Shown here one piece after another: positions 54,464-64,000 of a stretch of 64,000 nt of DNA (the first letter of the stretch is position 1; every line of letters begins with the position of its first letter). A model generated the notes under the pieces. It did no database searches and was not told the origin of the DNA. It saw only the letters and a list, made by a program, of their open reading frames with translations. This DNA is from Virgibacillus proomii (GTDB lineage: Bacteria; Bacillota; Bacilli; Bacillales; Amphibacillaceae): NCBI RefSeq assembly GCF_018916875.1, contig NZ_JAHLNO010000028.1, positions 186,001 through 250,000 of the forward strand. The letters run 5' to 3'. Position numbers and translations under genes: made by a program.

Positions 54464-54715
54464 ACGTAAGAAAACGAGAAGGTTGATTTAACGCTTACAA
54501 AATTTCAATGTAAATAAAGCAACTATACTGGAAAGATTAACGGGTTTGCTTCTTTTAAGAATGGACAAGGTAAAACGGTAAGGACTTAGTAAGTTCTAGT
54601 TGAAAAAATTATGCTAATTATGGAAAACAAGGAAAAATAGTTGAATATGTAAAAGGCTGTCATAATTTTTGCCAGAACGGGTAAACAAATATAGACAAGA
54701 AAGAGAGGAATCGAG

Positions 54716-55414
54716 ATGATAGCTTGTTTAATTATCCATGGATATACTGGTGGTCCTTATGAAGTGGAGCCTTTAGCAAATTATTTAAAAGAGCATACAG
54801 ATTGGCATATAGCTGTACCAACCTTACCTGGTCATGGGAGGAGGTTAAATTTAGAAGATGTGTCCCATGATGAATGGTTGAAAGCAGCGGAACAAACATT
54901 ACTGCAATTAAAAAAAACATATGAGACGATCTATTTGATTGGTTTTTCCATGGGTGGCATGATTGCAGCATACCTCGCTGCAATGCATCATGTAGAAAAG
55001 CTGGTCCTTTTAGCTACATCAGGTAAATATTTATCATTTAAACAAATTGGTTTAGACATTGGAACAGTTATTAAAGACGCGATAAAAGGAAACCTGAAAA
55101 AAAATAAACTCTACATTCATTATAAAAAAAAGCTTGGTACTGTACCATTTCGGGCTAATATCGAATTTTTAAAATTGGTTAGGTTTACTAGACGTTATTT
55201 AAATAAAATTCAATCACCTGTACTTATAGCTCAAGGTCAGCAGGATGGGATGGTTCCTTACAAAACAGCTTATTACCTAAATAATGAAATTACATCAGAG
55301 GATAAAGAGGTCGTATTTTTTGACCGATCCAAGCACTTAATTTGTTTAGGGGAGGATAAGGATACGCTTAATCAAATGGTATATTCTTTTCTTACTAAAC
55401 AAAACAAACATTAG
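54716..55414 (+). CDS. Alpha/beta hydrolase, carboxylesterase type
   Basis: A 232-residue esterase of the Est30/YvaK carboxylesterase group. Nucleophile Ser78 lies in GFSMGGM, the acid Asp in AQGQQDGMVP (about 181) and the His in DRSKHLI (about 211); the N-terminal oxyanion region is LIIHGYTGGPYEVEPL. Start ATG 54716 after AAAGAGAGGAATCGAG. Its stop TAG is the first three bases of the inverted hairpin element at 55412, so its terminator is contributed by that repeat. Short-chain ester hydrolysis is likely; the natural substrate is unknown. Confidence 0.88.
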   Translation: MIACLIIHGYTGGPYEVEPLANYLKEHTDWHIAVPTLPGHGRRLNLEDVSHDEWLKAAEQTLLQLKKTYETIYLIGFSMGGMIAAYLAAMHHVEKLVLLATSGKYLSFKQIGLDIGTVIKDAIKGNLKKNKLYIHYKKKLGTVPFRANIEFLKLVRFTRRYLNKIQSPVLIAQGQQDGMVPYKTAYYLNNEITSEDKEVVFFDRSKHLICLGEDKDTLNQMVYSFLTKQNKH

Positions 55415-55502
55415 AAAAACTTGGCTTATCGCCAAGTCTTTATGGCGAAAGCTATATTTTTTCTTATACTATAAAGCCTAAAGTTTTATACTTTCCTATA
55501 GT
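55412..55502 (-). repeat. 91-bp hairpin element, copy 3 (inverted)
   Basis: TAGAAAAACTTGGCTTATCG to CTTTCCTATAGT, inverted relative to the other copies. It supplies the TAG stop codon of the esterase gene and its hairpin CTTGGC...GCCAAG at the gene end. Confidence 0.88.
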
Positions 55503-55505
55503 ATA

Positions 55506-55537
55506 AAAAAAGAGTCTAAAATAGCCAGACTCTTTTA
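55506..55537. terminator. Bidirectional terminator
   Basis: AAAAGAGTCT pairs with AGACTCTTTT, with A and T runs on the two sides. Confidence 0.8.
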
Positions 55538-55743
55538 GAAATTATAGGTATGAATGGGATTATAAGCTTGCTTTCCCTATAAATATGTATGGTTTGAAAA
55601 AGCGCGTATCCATCAGTTTACGTTAAAATTTTTTGTTGCCAAACTTATACGTTAGATTAAAATCTCTACAAAGACATTAGATAACATTGGATGAATCACT
55701 GCAAGGTTCATTTCTTTAAGCCGCTAGCAAAAACATTTCTTAC

Positions 55744-56604
55744 TTATTTATTATGTTTAAAAAATGAAATAACTAGGGCACCTTTTCCGCCGTATGTAGA
55801 AATTAATGGACCTGTGTCCATGATATAGGCATCTTTAAATGGGTATATGCTGCATATTTCAGCCAACACTTTTTTAGCGCGTTCTTCTGCGTTACAATGG
55901 GATAAGGAGATAACTTTATCTTCAAAGCTCTTTGTATATTCACCAATTTGTTCGATAAAGCGTCGGATTGATCTTTTGTCTCCTCTAACCTTTTCCGTAA
56001 CTTCAATTTCCCCATCTTCACTTGCACGCATTAGTAATTTGATGTTTAATGTCTTAGCGATTTTTCCTTTTACTCGATCCAGCCGCCCTCCTTGAATTAA
56101 ATTCTCTAATGTTTTTAATACAAATAAAGTAGCGGTTTGATCTGCTCGTTTTTGTATATGCTCAACTAATTCAATGAATGTATAGTTTTCTTCTATTTTT
56201 GTTATTGCCTCATGAAGTAAAAGTGCAATTCCACATGATGCCGTTTTTGTATTTATTACAGCAATGGTTCTCTCTGGTTCTTCCTCTAATAGCATGTTCA
56301 TCCCAGTAACTGCATTTTCATACGTACTGCTTAACCCCTTTGTTAAGCTAAGCATTAAAATCGGCGTTTGTTTATCCACTTGTTTATATGCTTTATAAAA
56401 ATCATGTGGACTAGGTGCAGAAGATCTCGGTAATTCCTCCGTTTCTTCTATTTTCTTATAAAAAGAAGGAAGATCCATATCCACCCCAGCTCTGTATTGC
56501 TTATCACTAAAATGTAAATAAAGCGGTACTTGAATAATATCAGCTTTACGTTCTAGACGCTCTGGAATATCAGCTCCGCCATCTGTCATTAATTGAATGT
56601 TCAT
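55744..56604 (-). CDS. DegV-family fatty-acid-binding protein
   Basis: A 286-residue cytoplasmic DegV protein, related to FakB, which binds fatty acids for phosphorylation by FakA. Visible features are the N-terminal TDGGADIPERL, the loop RSSAPSPHDFY (about 60), LSLTKGLSSTYENA, the NTKTASCGIALLLHEA region and VLKTLENLIQGGRLD. I chose ATG 56604, with GGGTGAG five bases before it on the minus strand; an ATG at 56634 overlaps the EamA stop but has no such site. It follows the EamA transporter in one operon; the link is unexplained. Confidence 0.9.
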   Translation of the reverse strand: MNIQLMTDGGADIPERLERKADIIQVPLYLHFSDKQYRAGVDMDLPSFYKKIEETEELPRSSAPSPHDFYKAYKQVDKQTPILMLSLTKGLSSTYENAVTGMNMLLEEEPERTIAVINTKTASCGIALLLHEAITKIEENYTFIELVEHIQKRADQTATLFVLKTLENLIQGGRLDRVKGKIAKTLNIKLLMRASEDGEIEVTEKVRGDKRSIRRFIEQIGEYTKSFEDKVISLSHCNAEERAKKVLAEICSIYPFKDAYIMDTGPLISTYGGKGALVISFFKHNK

Positions 56605-56626
56605 ATGCTCACCCATTTCGTATATT

Positions 56627-57541
56627 TTAATCATGTTGTTCTTTTTTGGAAATCGTTAAGGTTGACTTACGATTAGTACTGAGGATAAATAAAAATAGCC
56701 CAAATAACACGATAGTACCACCTAGTAATTGGAATGCTGTGATTTTTTCGTCCAAGATAAAATAGGCCAGAATGGAGGCACCTGCGGGCTCGAATACAAT
56801 TGCCATGGAAATAGTTGAAGTACTCAACCATTTTAGTGCCCAATTAAACAAAGTATGGCCTAAAAAAGTTGGGAAAATAGCTAAAGCTAGAAATATCCAC
56901 CAGTGATCAGCTGGATAACCGATAAATGAATTGCCCAGCATGAGGTTATACATAATTAATGTAATGGAACTTATACCATATACAACAAAGGTATAGGTCA
57001 TGATAGACAAATTTCTTCTAACTTGTTGTCCAAGCAAAAAATATGCAGTTACCGTTACAGCTCCAAGTAATGCCAATATATCGCCAAACAAGGCTGTTCC
57101 ACTAATCTGAAAGTCTCCCCAGCTGATAATAATACTTCCAATTAGCGCAATAAGCATACTAATAATTGCACCATATGAAAAACGTTCCTTAAAGAACAAA
57201 TAGGTTCCCAAAAAAGCAAAAATAGGTTGAAGCGTTACTAAAACAACTGAGCTTGCCACCGAGGTGTAATTTAACGATTCAAACCATAATATAAAGTGAA
57301 AGGCTAAAAAAACGCCTGCAAAAATGGAAAAGATCCAATCTTTTCGATTTATTTGTTTTATTTCATGACGATATTTCTTCATAATAATCGGAGCCATTAA
57401 CAGCACAGCCAATAAAAGCCGGTAATTGGCAATAATTGCAGCCGGTGCTTGGTCAGCTAACTTCACAAAAATGGCTGAAGTAGAGACAGATATGACTCCG
57501 ATGGTCACTGCAATATATGGATTAAATGGAGGAAGGCGCAT
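56627..57541 (-). CDS. EamA/DMT-family transporter
   Basis: A 304-residue inner-membrane exporter with ten hydrophobic segments and two EamA repeats (about 10-140 and 155-290). Start ATG 57541 with AAGGAGG upstream on the minus strand. It stops 23 bases before the DegV start and the two are probably co-transcribed. It is a different branch from the transporter at 371. Substrate unknown. Confidence 0.9.
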   Translation of the reverse strand: MRLPPFNPYIAVTIGVISVSTSAIFVKLADQAPAAIIANYRLLLAVLLMAPIIMKKYRHEIKQINRKDWIFSIFAGVFLAFHFILWFESLNYTSVASSVVLVTLQPIFAFLGTYLFFKERFSYGAIISMLIALIGSIIISWGDFQISGTALFGDILALLGAVTVTAYFLLGQQVRRNLSIMTYTFVVYGISSITLIMYNLMLGNSFIGYPADHWWIFLALAIFPTFLGHTLFNWALKWLSTSTISMAIVFEPAGASILAYFILDEKITAFQLLGGTIVLFGLFLFILSTNRKSTLTISKKEQHD

Positions 57542-58129
57542 TCAAAACCTCCTTATCTTGTTTGTATTTCTATATAAATAAGTTGTACATATCTAATATA
57601 TTCTACCACGGTTAGAATAAAAAATCATTTATCTAATTAGTATCATTATAAAAAATATGTTATGATATTCTTTGCATGAGTTCACGTGAGGCCTCTTACC
57701 ATTCGGTGAAGCCTTTTTGTACTTTAGGAAGTAAAAAAACACATTCTATGATAAGCGCGTGTTCAAAGAGGAACTAAGATTTTATTTGTCTTTCCCCTTC
57801 TTTTTGAATAACCTCGGAAAAAGATGGATTTAGAAATACGCTTTATTTATATTCCCTTGTGGTCAATAAGGTGTAAAAAGACCTAAGAAGTTCAAGGTGA
57901 AGTTTTGGCGAAGAGAATGATAAACAAGCCGTCAGAAACAGACTAACGAAGAACTACATGTGTCATTTCCTTAACTTTTTGAACAACCTCTTTAAATAAT
58001 TACATTTAGTATTATATACGACTGCATTCTCGGGAACTATATTAAGAACTAAAGAACTAAAGTATATAGAAGCGTCCAAGGCCTCTTGTTATAATAAAAT
58101 TTTTTACAAAAAAAGGAGTAGAGGAATAG
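57542..58129. other. Long leader/gap before cshA
   Basis: A TATGATATT box near 57658 could be a distant cshA promoter, giving a long 5' leader. A terminator-like hairpin AGGC...GCCT around 57689-57714 with TTTTTG follows it. 57788-57830 and 57945-57985 hold two diverged repeat tails (GTGTCATTTCC, CTTTTTGAACAACCTC). No gene found. Confidence 0.45.
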
Positions 58130-59608
<1,479 letters not shown>

Positions 59609-59611
59609 TAC

Positions 59612-59644
59612 AAAAAGCTTCTTTCAAGAAAAGAAGCTTTTTTC
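59612..59644 (+). terminator. Terminator of cshA
   Basis: AAAAAGCTTCTTT pairs with AAAGAAGCTTTTTT, an inverted repeat of about 12 bp, followed by CG. Confidence 0.88.
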
Positions 59645-59649
59645 GTTGT

Positions 59650-59740
59650 ACTATAGGAAAGTATAAAATTTTAGGGTTTATAGTATAATAAAAACTACAG
59701 CTTTCGCCATAAAGACTTGGCGACAAGCCAAGTTTTTCTA
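59650..59740 (+). repeat. 91-bp hairpin element, copy 4
   Basis: ACTATAGGAAAGTATAAAAT to ACTTGGCGACAAGCCAAGTT plus TTTCTA, almost identical to copies 1 and 2, placed five bases behind the cshA terminator. Confidence 0.88.
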
Positions 59741-59769
59741 ATCTAAGAGACAATATTAGTTTCTACATG

Positions 59770-59940
59770 GTGGATATCTTCATGCAAAGTAGCTAGCTTA
59801 TGTACTTAAGCTGTAGCAAACTTCGCTCTTCCGCCTACGATGAGTCAACACCGGCTAAAGGAATACCAACTAAAAGCAGGCTTACCGCTCAGGCGTCGGC
59901 ATATCTCTGTTTTAGTGGCAGTGGCATGTTTTCTTTATCC
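59770..59940 (+). repeat. Degenerate copy of the 200-bp repeat
   Basis: AAACTTCGCTCTTCCGCCTA, CGATGAGTCAACACCGGCTA and GGCTTACCGCTCAGGCGTCG correspond to the unit at 43468, with deletions. Confidence 0.7.
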
Positions 59941-59948
59941 AAATGTAA

Positions 59949-60014
59949 GAGGGGCCGTATTTCTCTAATTTGAAAAGCCTGCTTATTATGGAAAACTTAA
60001 GAGAGAAATGGCTC
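59949..60014. repeat. Hairpin repeat (second copy)
   Basis: GGCCGTATTTCTCT...AATTTGAAAA pairs with TTAAGAGAGAAATGGCTC; it is the partner of the hairpin at 44913-44981. 60015-60234 holds nothing recognised. Confidence 0.6.
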
Positions 60015-60234
60015 ACAATGGTTAGTAGATTTTGGCAACAAAATAACTTAAACTGAAACTAGTTTGGTTTAGGTCATATACATAACTGAGTTGAGTGTTA
60101 GTTCAGCAATAAAGAAAGTTTGGCGTACAGGAGACTGCTTAATTGTGCTAACACTTAGAACTAATTTAAGGTGAAGTCCTAATGTCGCCAAGATAATAAC
60201 AGATGCTTGACGCAATAGGGTTTTGCTATCCTTA

Positions 60235-60538
60235 CCTTTTTACTAACTTTTAGCTGGACAACCCTTATATTACTTGCAATAGGGATCTGTTTGGTTATTT
60301 ACGTTATCGTGATGCGGGGTTTCTCCTTAAAAAGGAGCGGATAATACTTACATATCGAAAATGGTATAAGCAGACGTTGATTATTTTTCACAAACGAATT
60401 CAAACTATGGAAAAACAATAGCATATCATACATCGAAAACAGCATTTAGCAAACATTAAAGCATCTATTCTTGGAAATTATAGCTTAGGTAGTCATTATA
60501 AAATTAAAGAATTGGAGGAAAGAGATCGGATCATATAG
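60235..60538 (+). pseudogene. ydbT-like bPH2 membrane protein relic
   Basis: After a membrane segment (FLLTFSWTTLILLAIGICLV) a one-base shift leads to GYLRYRDAGFLLKKERIILT, then HKRIQTMEKQ, an in-frame TAG near 60420, HRKQHLANIKASILGNYSLG and HYKIKELEERD. This is the C-terminal part of YdbT (UPF0699, bacterial PH domain). In B. subtilis ydbST directly follow cshA. Here ydbS is absent and ydbT is broken and truncated. Confidence 0.75.
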
Positions 60539-60992
60539 CTATTCCTATCGAAAACGGTCTTCATTAAATAATGCAACGAAGAAATATGATTCTGATGTTT
60601 AACGTTTGTAAGCTAATAAAATTGGATATTTAACCTTGGAGTCTTTAAAAATTGTAACTTATAATTTAACTGACCATCACTGACCATCCATGGTCTTCCA
60701 CTTTTCATGGATGGTCAGTTTCAACCCTCACTCCCATATCTAACGAGGTTGTTAGACTTGCCAATCTGAAAGTTGGGGAGTGTAAAGAAGTAAGTGAAGA
60801 TATTGCCAAACACGATAGGTCTGCCGACAAGGAAAAGGGGGACGGCTATTTAAATAATTCTTGCATGAATAACAGCTTCTCAGATTCTGTTCCATAATAA
60901 GGAAACGCTCAGAAAAAAGCGAGTTTTCCTTTTAGCAGACTTGTGATCTGAGTCGTTCTTTTTAGAGTGGGTTGTCTCTCACTAAAGCAAAT
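60539..60992. other. Gap with two hairpins
   Basis: A perfect 14-bp stem ACTGACCATCCATG (60679-60692) with CATGGATGGTCAGT (60706-60719) lacks a T-run. A second stem AAGGAAACGCT (60899) with AGCGAGTTTTCCTT (60918-60931) may terminate transcription. No gene seen. Confidence 0.5.
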
Positions 60993-61637
60993 CTATATAA
61001 TATAGGATGTTGGTTTGTTCTCTGCCTTTAAACGCAAGATATCATTAGGAGTTTTGAAAATATAATTTGCTTCGATAAATTTAGAAGTTGAAGTTAAACC
61101 CCAAGCAGCTACCCCAAAATCTACGCCTGCTGCTTTAGCACAGCGCATATCATAGATGGAATCTCCAATGTAGATGGTTTCATGTTTTTTAATTTTTAAT
61201 AATTGTAAAGCAAGTAATAAAGGATCTGGATTAGGTTTATGTTTTTCTGTATCATCTGCACAGACAACAGTTTTGAAATAAGGAGCGATACTTAGTTTTT
61301 CAAATCCCGCTTGCAATTCTTTTCTATTTTGGGAAGTTACAATAGCTAAGTTTGGCAGTTGTTCAAGAACATCCGTTATTCCTGGAAATATAGGGACATT
61401 TTCCATAAATGGTTTCTGCTTTTCAAGCCAACTATGGAGTGTGGTTGGAATGTCTCCAATTTCCAAGATTTCTAAGGTTCTTAATCCGGGTATACCCATT
61501 GAAAAGCGAAGTTCTTCTAACGTTTTATTTACCCCTATCTCTTTTAACGCTGCTTGTAACGCCTCAAGGCCAATCGTTTCTGAATCGATAATCGTTCCAT
61601 CCAAGTCAAAAATAAACGTGTGATACAAGTTGTTCAT
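60993..61637 (-). CDS. HAD-family phosphatase
   Basis: Cytoplasmic HAD-IA phosphatase, 214 residues, resembling phosphoglycolate/pyrophosphate phosphatases. Motif I FIFDLDGTIIDSE (Asp11 nucleophile, Asp13), a helical cap (about 18-80), motif II IVTSQN (about 98), motif III Lys in KHKPNPDPL and motif IV IYIGDSIYDMRCAKAAG. Start ATG 61637 with AAAAGGAGATG upstream on the minus strand. It lies downstream of the LacI regulator; substrate unknown, possibly a sugar phosphate. Confidence 0.88.
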   Translation of the reverse strand: MNNLYHTFIFDLDGTIIDSETIGLEALQAALKEIGVNKTLEELRFSMGIPGLRTLEILEIGDIPTTLHSWLEKQKPFMENVPIFPGITDVLEQLPNLAIVTSQNRKELQAGFEKLSIAPYFKTVVCADDTEKHKPNPDPLLLALQLLKIKKHETIYIGDSIYDMRCAKAAGVDFGVAAWGLTSTSKFIEANYIFKTPNDILRLKAENKPTSYII

Positions 61638-62014
61638 CTCCTTTTTGTTGTTTGATATTAAGTTTAGAAGATGAAACGCATTTCAGGTCAATACATTTTA
61701 TAGTTTTTTTATCTGTGTAATCATGAAGACATGAAGTATGGATTGGATTGTACGTTATATGTTAGGAAGGGAAAGGAAAATGCTATTCTTAATATGATCC
61801 ATTCGTTTGGAAAATAAGAGTGGCCGTTATACATTTTACAGGTAGTGGGGATGAACTGTAAGAAGGGGAATTTTCTTTTTAAAGAAGGGTTGACTGGGAG
61901 GGGGAAACATATTCCCCACGCAATAAAAGAATTTTTTACAAGGATAAGAAAGCAATAATTATGCTTCATGTATAACGTTATACATGAGAATTGGCACAAA
62001 TTCCATCAGTATTG
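61638..62014. other. Gap between LacI and HAD genes
   Basis: Holds the palindrome at 61967 and short inverted repeats (GTGGGGA near 61845 with TCCCCAC near 61912). A 92-codon minus-strand frame at 61721-61999 has hydrophobic, Cys- and Phe-rich composition and no ribosome binding site; I do not accept it as a gene. Confidence 0.4.
61967..61986. promoter_or_regulatory. Perfect 20-bp palindrome, likely LacI-type operator
   Basis: CATGTATAACGTTATACATG, with the central CG typical of LacI-family operators, lies 28 bases beyond the LacI gene end. Its target could be a promoter for the HAD gene. Confidence 0.65.
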
Positions 62015-62968
62015 TTAAATGGAGGCTCGTTGAATAATTTCATATGACGTTTTTACTTTAGCTGAGGATTTTTTTACTGCAAGCTCAAACGCCTGCTCAC
62101 CAACTTTTCCTAAACGATGATGAAGCGTTGAAATTCCGAGAGCGACCCCAATTGGTTGATTTTCCTGACCGATAATCGCAATGTCTCGCGGCACATGAAG
62201 GCCAATGGATTTTGCATACTGATAAATGGCGCCGGCTACCTCGTCGCCATTAGCAAAGATTGCAGTAGGTTGATTTTTTAATGCTAACAATGTTTTAGCT
62301 GCTTTATATCCATCTTCAAAACAAAAGCAGTTTGAAATATGCAATTCTGGATTTACATGGCCAATGACAGATTCATAAGCGGCAATCGTTTGTCTTGTAC
62401 TTAAGCTTTCAGCAGCTTCTCTTGCGGTAGTAAAAGCAATGTTTGTATATCCTTTATTTTTTAATGTTTTAAAGACATCTATATAAGATGCGTAGCGGTC
62501 CAAATATGAACAACCGATTTCCTTGAACTCCGTATATTCACAAGAAATAATGGTACCGTATTTAGTAAAAGGAACGATTTTATCCCAGCTGTTTGATCTG
62601 GATGTTATAATTATCGCATCTAGCAGTTTATTTTTAAGCATTGCTAAATATTCCAGTTCTTTTTGCTTGTTATATTTTGTTGGAAGAACGGCAACAGAAT
62701 AATCAAGTTCAGTAGATTTATTAAGAATGCCATGTAACATTTGATCAAATGCCTGATTATTGTTATATGGAATAATAACACCAATCATTCTCGTCTCTCC
62801 CCGTATCAAATCAACAGCATTTCTATTCGGCATGTAATTTAATTCTTGGATTATCTTTTGTACTCGCTTTCTCTTTTCTTCCGATACATATTTATGGTTA
62901 TTTAATACTCTGGAAACAGTCGAAACAGAAACACCAGCTAATTTAGCAATTTCGTAAATATTTGCCAT
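62015..62968 (-). CDS. LacI-family transcriptional regulator
   Basis: A 317-residue sugar-responsive repressor or activator. The N-terminal DNA-binding domain reads MANIYEIAKLAGVSVSTVSR with VLNNHKYVSEEKRKRVQ and the hinge NYMPNRNAVDLIRG; the periplasmic-binding-like effector domain (about 60-310) contains GVIIPYNNN, IFANGDEVAGAIYQYAKSIG and IIGQENQPIG. Start ATG 62968 after AGGAGGAG on the minus strand. A perfect palindrome lies just behind its stop. No sugar-transport or catabolic gene is next to it; only the HAD phosphatase lies downstream. Confidence 0.92.
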   Translation of the reverse strand: MANIYEIAKLAGVSVSTVSRVLNNHKYVSEEKRKRVQKIIQELNYMPNRNAVDLIRGETRMIGVIIPYNNNQAFDQMLHGILNKSTELDYSVAVLPTKYNKQKELEYLAMLKNKLLDAIIITSRSNSWDKIVPFTKYGTIISCEYTEFKEIGCSYLDRYASYIDVFKTLKNKGYTNIAFTTAREAAESLSTRQTIAAYESVIGHVNPELHISNCFCFEDGYKAAKTLLALKNQPTAIFANGDEVAGAIYQYAKSIGLHVPRDIAIIGQENQPIGVALGISTLHHRLGKVGEQAFELAVKKSSAKVKTSYEIIQRASI

Positions 62969-63224
62969 GCTTTTCTCCTCCTAATGCTTATTTTTAATCG
63001 TCTATAGCAATTGTTTTAATCTATCGGTAGAGTTTCTGGAGAAAGATCGTATTAAAAAAGTTAACTTAAGTTTGGATTGGTTCTCTTTGTCTAACTAATA
63101 TTCCATAAAGAGAACTCCACAAAATAAAGTTTTACAATACCGAGCATTAACTGGTAGTCATTCATTTGGACTGCTTTCGAAAACAAAAACACGGCGATAT
63201 TTGATTATGGACTATGAATGGACA
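62969..63224. other. Spacer before the rhomboid gene end
   Basis: AT-rich; on the minus strand GGTTTTTTTGATG at about 63222-63233 follows the rhomboid stop region and may end its transcript. No gene seen. Confidence 0.35.
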
Positions 63225-64000
63225 TCAAAAAAACCGGCTAAGGAGACCTAGTAATGCTAAAACAGCTAAAATAATCCACAAAATGTTTTTCTTTGCAGAA
63301 CGTGGAAACCGACGCTTTTCCCAACGCTTGGGATCGAATTGAATGCTGCCATCATCATTTTTATAACGTCTTCGTCTTACTAGAGAAGCCCAAGGGTTAT
63401 ATGCTTCGGCACCAGCTAAAACGACCGGAGCTATAATGAATCCGCCAATAAATCCAAAGACATGACCATAAATATTTATATTTGGACGAATGAATGTCAT
63501 AATTAGTCCAATGACTAATATGGTTGTTATCATTTGTGAACTCACTTGATCAATTAAATGCTTACGAAAGAACACCATAAATAGATAAATACCAAATAAA
63601 CCAAATATAGCTCCAGATGCTCCAACATGAGTAAAAAAGTAGTTAGATGGTGCAAACAGATAGGTTCCTATATTACCAATTAGTCCTGCAAACAGATAGG
63701 CCAAAATAAACTTACTTCTTCCTAACATTTGTTCTAGTGCCGGCCCAAATAACACGAGTGAAAAGGAATTGAACAGTACGTGCATTAAATCGGCATGAAG
63801 AAAAATTGGTGTAATTAATCTCCAATATTCCCCTTGAGAAATAAAGTAATTATTACCCTCGCCTAATTGATAAATCATTATTCCAATAGGTAACTGTAGG
63901 AAGTTAATCATGAACCATAACACTAGATGGATGATCACTAATATAGAGACAACCGGATAAGATTGCATAAATTCTTTTATACTTCTTTCGTTTCGAATAA
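63225..64000 (-). CDS. Rhomboid intramembrane serine protease, 5' end beyond window
   Basis: Multi-span membrane protease of at least 247 residues. The catalytic Ser is in HVGASGAIFG and the His in NIYGHVFGF; hydrophobic segments at about 5-30, 55-75, 85-110, 115-135, 140-160 and 165-185 are followed by a basic cytoplasmic tail (SLVRRRRYKND) and a last hydrophobic segment. The ATG at 63968 has no ribosome binding site, and the in-frame codons above it read IRNERSIKEF, so the true start probably lies beyond position 64000. It matches B. subtilis ydcA in position relative to cshA/ydbT. Confidence 0.88.
   Translation of the reverse strand, partial: IRNERSIKEFMQSYPVVSILVIIHLVLWFMINFLQLPIGIMIYQLGEGNNYFISQGEYWRLITPIFLHADLMHVLFNSFSLVLFGPALEQMLGRSKFILAYLFAGLIGNIGTYLFAPSNYFFTHVGASGAIFGLFGIYLFMVFFRKHLIDQVSSQMITTILVIGLIMTFIRPNINIYGHVFGFIGGFIIAPVVLAGAEAYNPWASLVRRRRYKNDDGSIQFDPKRWEKRRFPRSAKKNILWIILAVLALLGLLSRFF

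Noticed and set aside
61721-61999. 92-codon minus-strand gene between lacI and the HAD gene
   Set aside because: Contains the operator palindrome, odd Phe/Cys composition and no ribosome binding site.

Overview
The window is AT-rich DNA from a member of the Bacillaceae. This rests on AGGAGG-type ribosome binding sites, TTG/GTG starts, and relatives of cshA, typA, cssRS-htr, yteA, ykoGH plus PepSY genes, yppG and yfhE. The density of small dispersed hairpin repeats and the family matches suggest a halophilic or soil genus near Virgibacillus/Oceanobacillus; the genus is inference. No rRNA, tRNA or CRISPR array was seen.

Layout. 1-2.7 kb: nested hairpin, EamA exporter, coiled-coil protein, methyltransferase relic. 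2.7-10.9 kb: a complete N-acetylgalactosamine/galactosamine catabolic cluster (GntR regulator, AgaS-type isomerase, mannose-family PTS IIB-IIC-IID-IIA, NagA-type deacetylase, class II aldolase, tagatose-6-phosphate kinase). 11-16.3 kb: AEC carrier, aminotransferase relic, methyltransferase, YkwC-like dehydrogenase, ElaA acetyltransferase. 16.3-18.6 kb: decayed integrase/XRE module. 18.6-23.8 kb: a second GntR regulon joined by four near-identical operators (GlmU-like protein, GntR, SIS protein, broken ceramidase-like amidohydrolase, ChbG-like deacetylase). 24-32 kb: IS3 remnant, YteA, zinc ribbon, HtrA with CssRS, TypA. 32-40 kb: bcr1-like elements, ABC exporter, YfhE-like protein, a 60-bp repeat array, CapA relic, PadR/HAAS pair, DUF368 protein, thioredoxin. 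40.5-46.8 kb: YkoGH two-component system, two PepSY proteins around a 200-bp triple repeat, metallophosphatase. 47-49.5 kb: relics of phnD/phnE and of a diacylglycerol kinase. 50-57.5 kb: ABC transporter, MarR, more arrays, YppG, esterase, DegV, EamA. 58-64 kb: CshA, ydbT relic, HAD phosphatase, LacI regulator, rhomboid protease (running off the end).

How genes work together. The first cluster forms a closed pathway: GalNAc or galactosamine enters by PTS, is deacetylated, isomerised/deaminated to tagatose-6-P, phosphorylated and cleaved to triose phosphates. The second regulon seems built around N-acylated amino sugars: a deacetylase, an amidohydrolase relic, a phosphosugar-binding SIS protein and a protein that keeps the GlmU-like acetyltransferase half while its nucleotidyltransferase half lacks the usual loop. 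It is the best candidate here for an undescribed pathway, although one gene is clearly decayed. CssRS beside HtrA is the secretion-stress system; YkoGH lies beside its PepSY proteins.

The second main theme is decay and repeats. At least twelve genes are broken, and four or more repeat families (bcr1-like TTTAT-ended elements, 60-bp arrays nested inside such elements, a 91-bp hairpin element in four copies within 6.5 kb, a 200-bp triple repeat) occupy most of the long intergenic gaps. In two places a repeat supplies the stop codon of a neighbouring gene, and in two others a truncated repeat is joined directly to a pseudogene.
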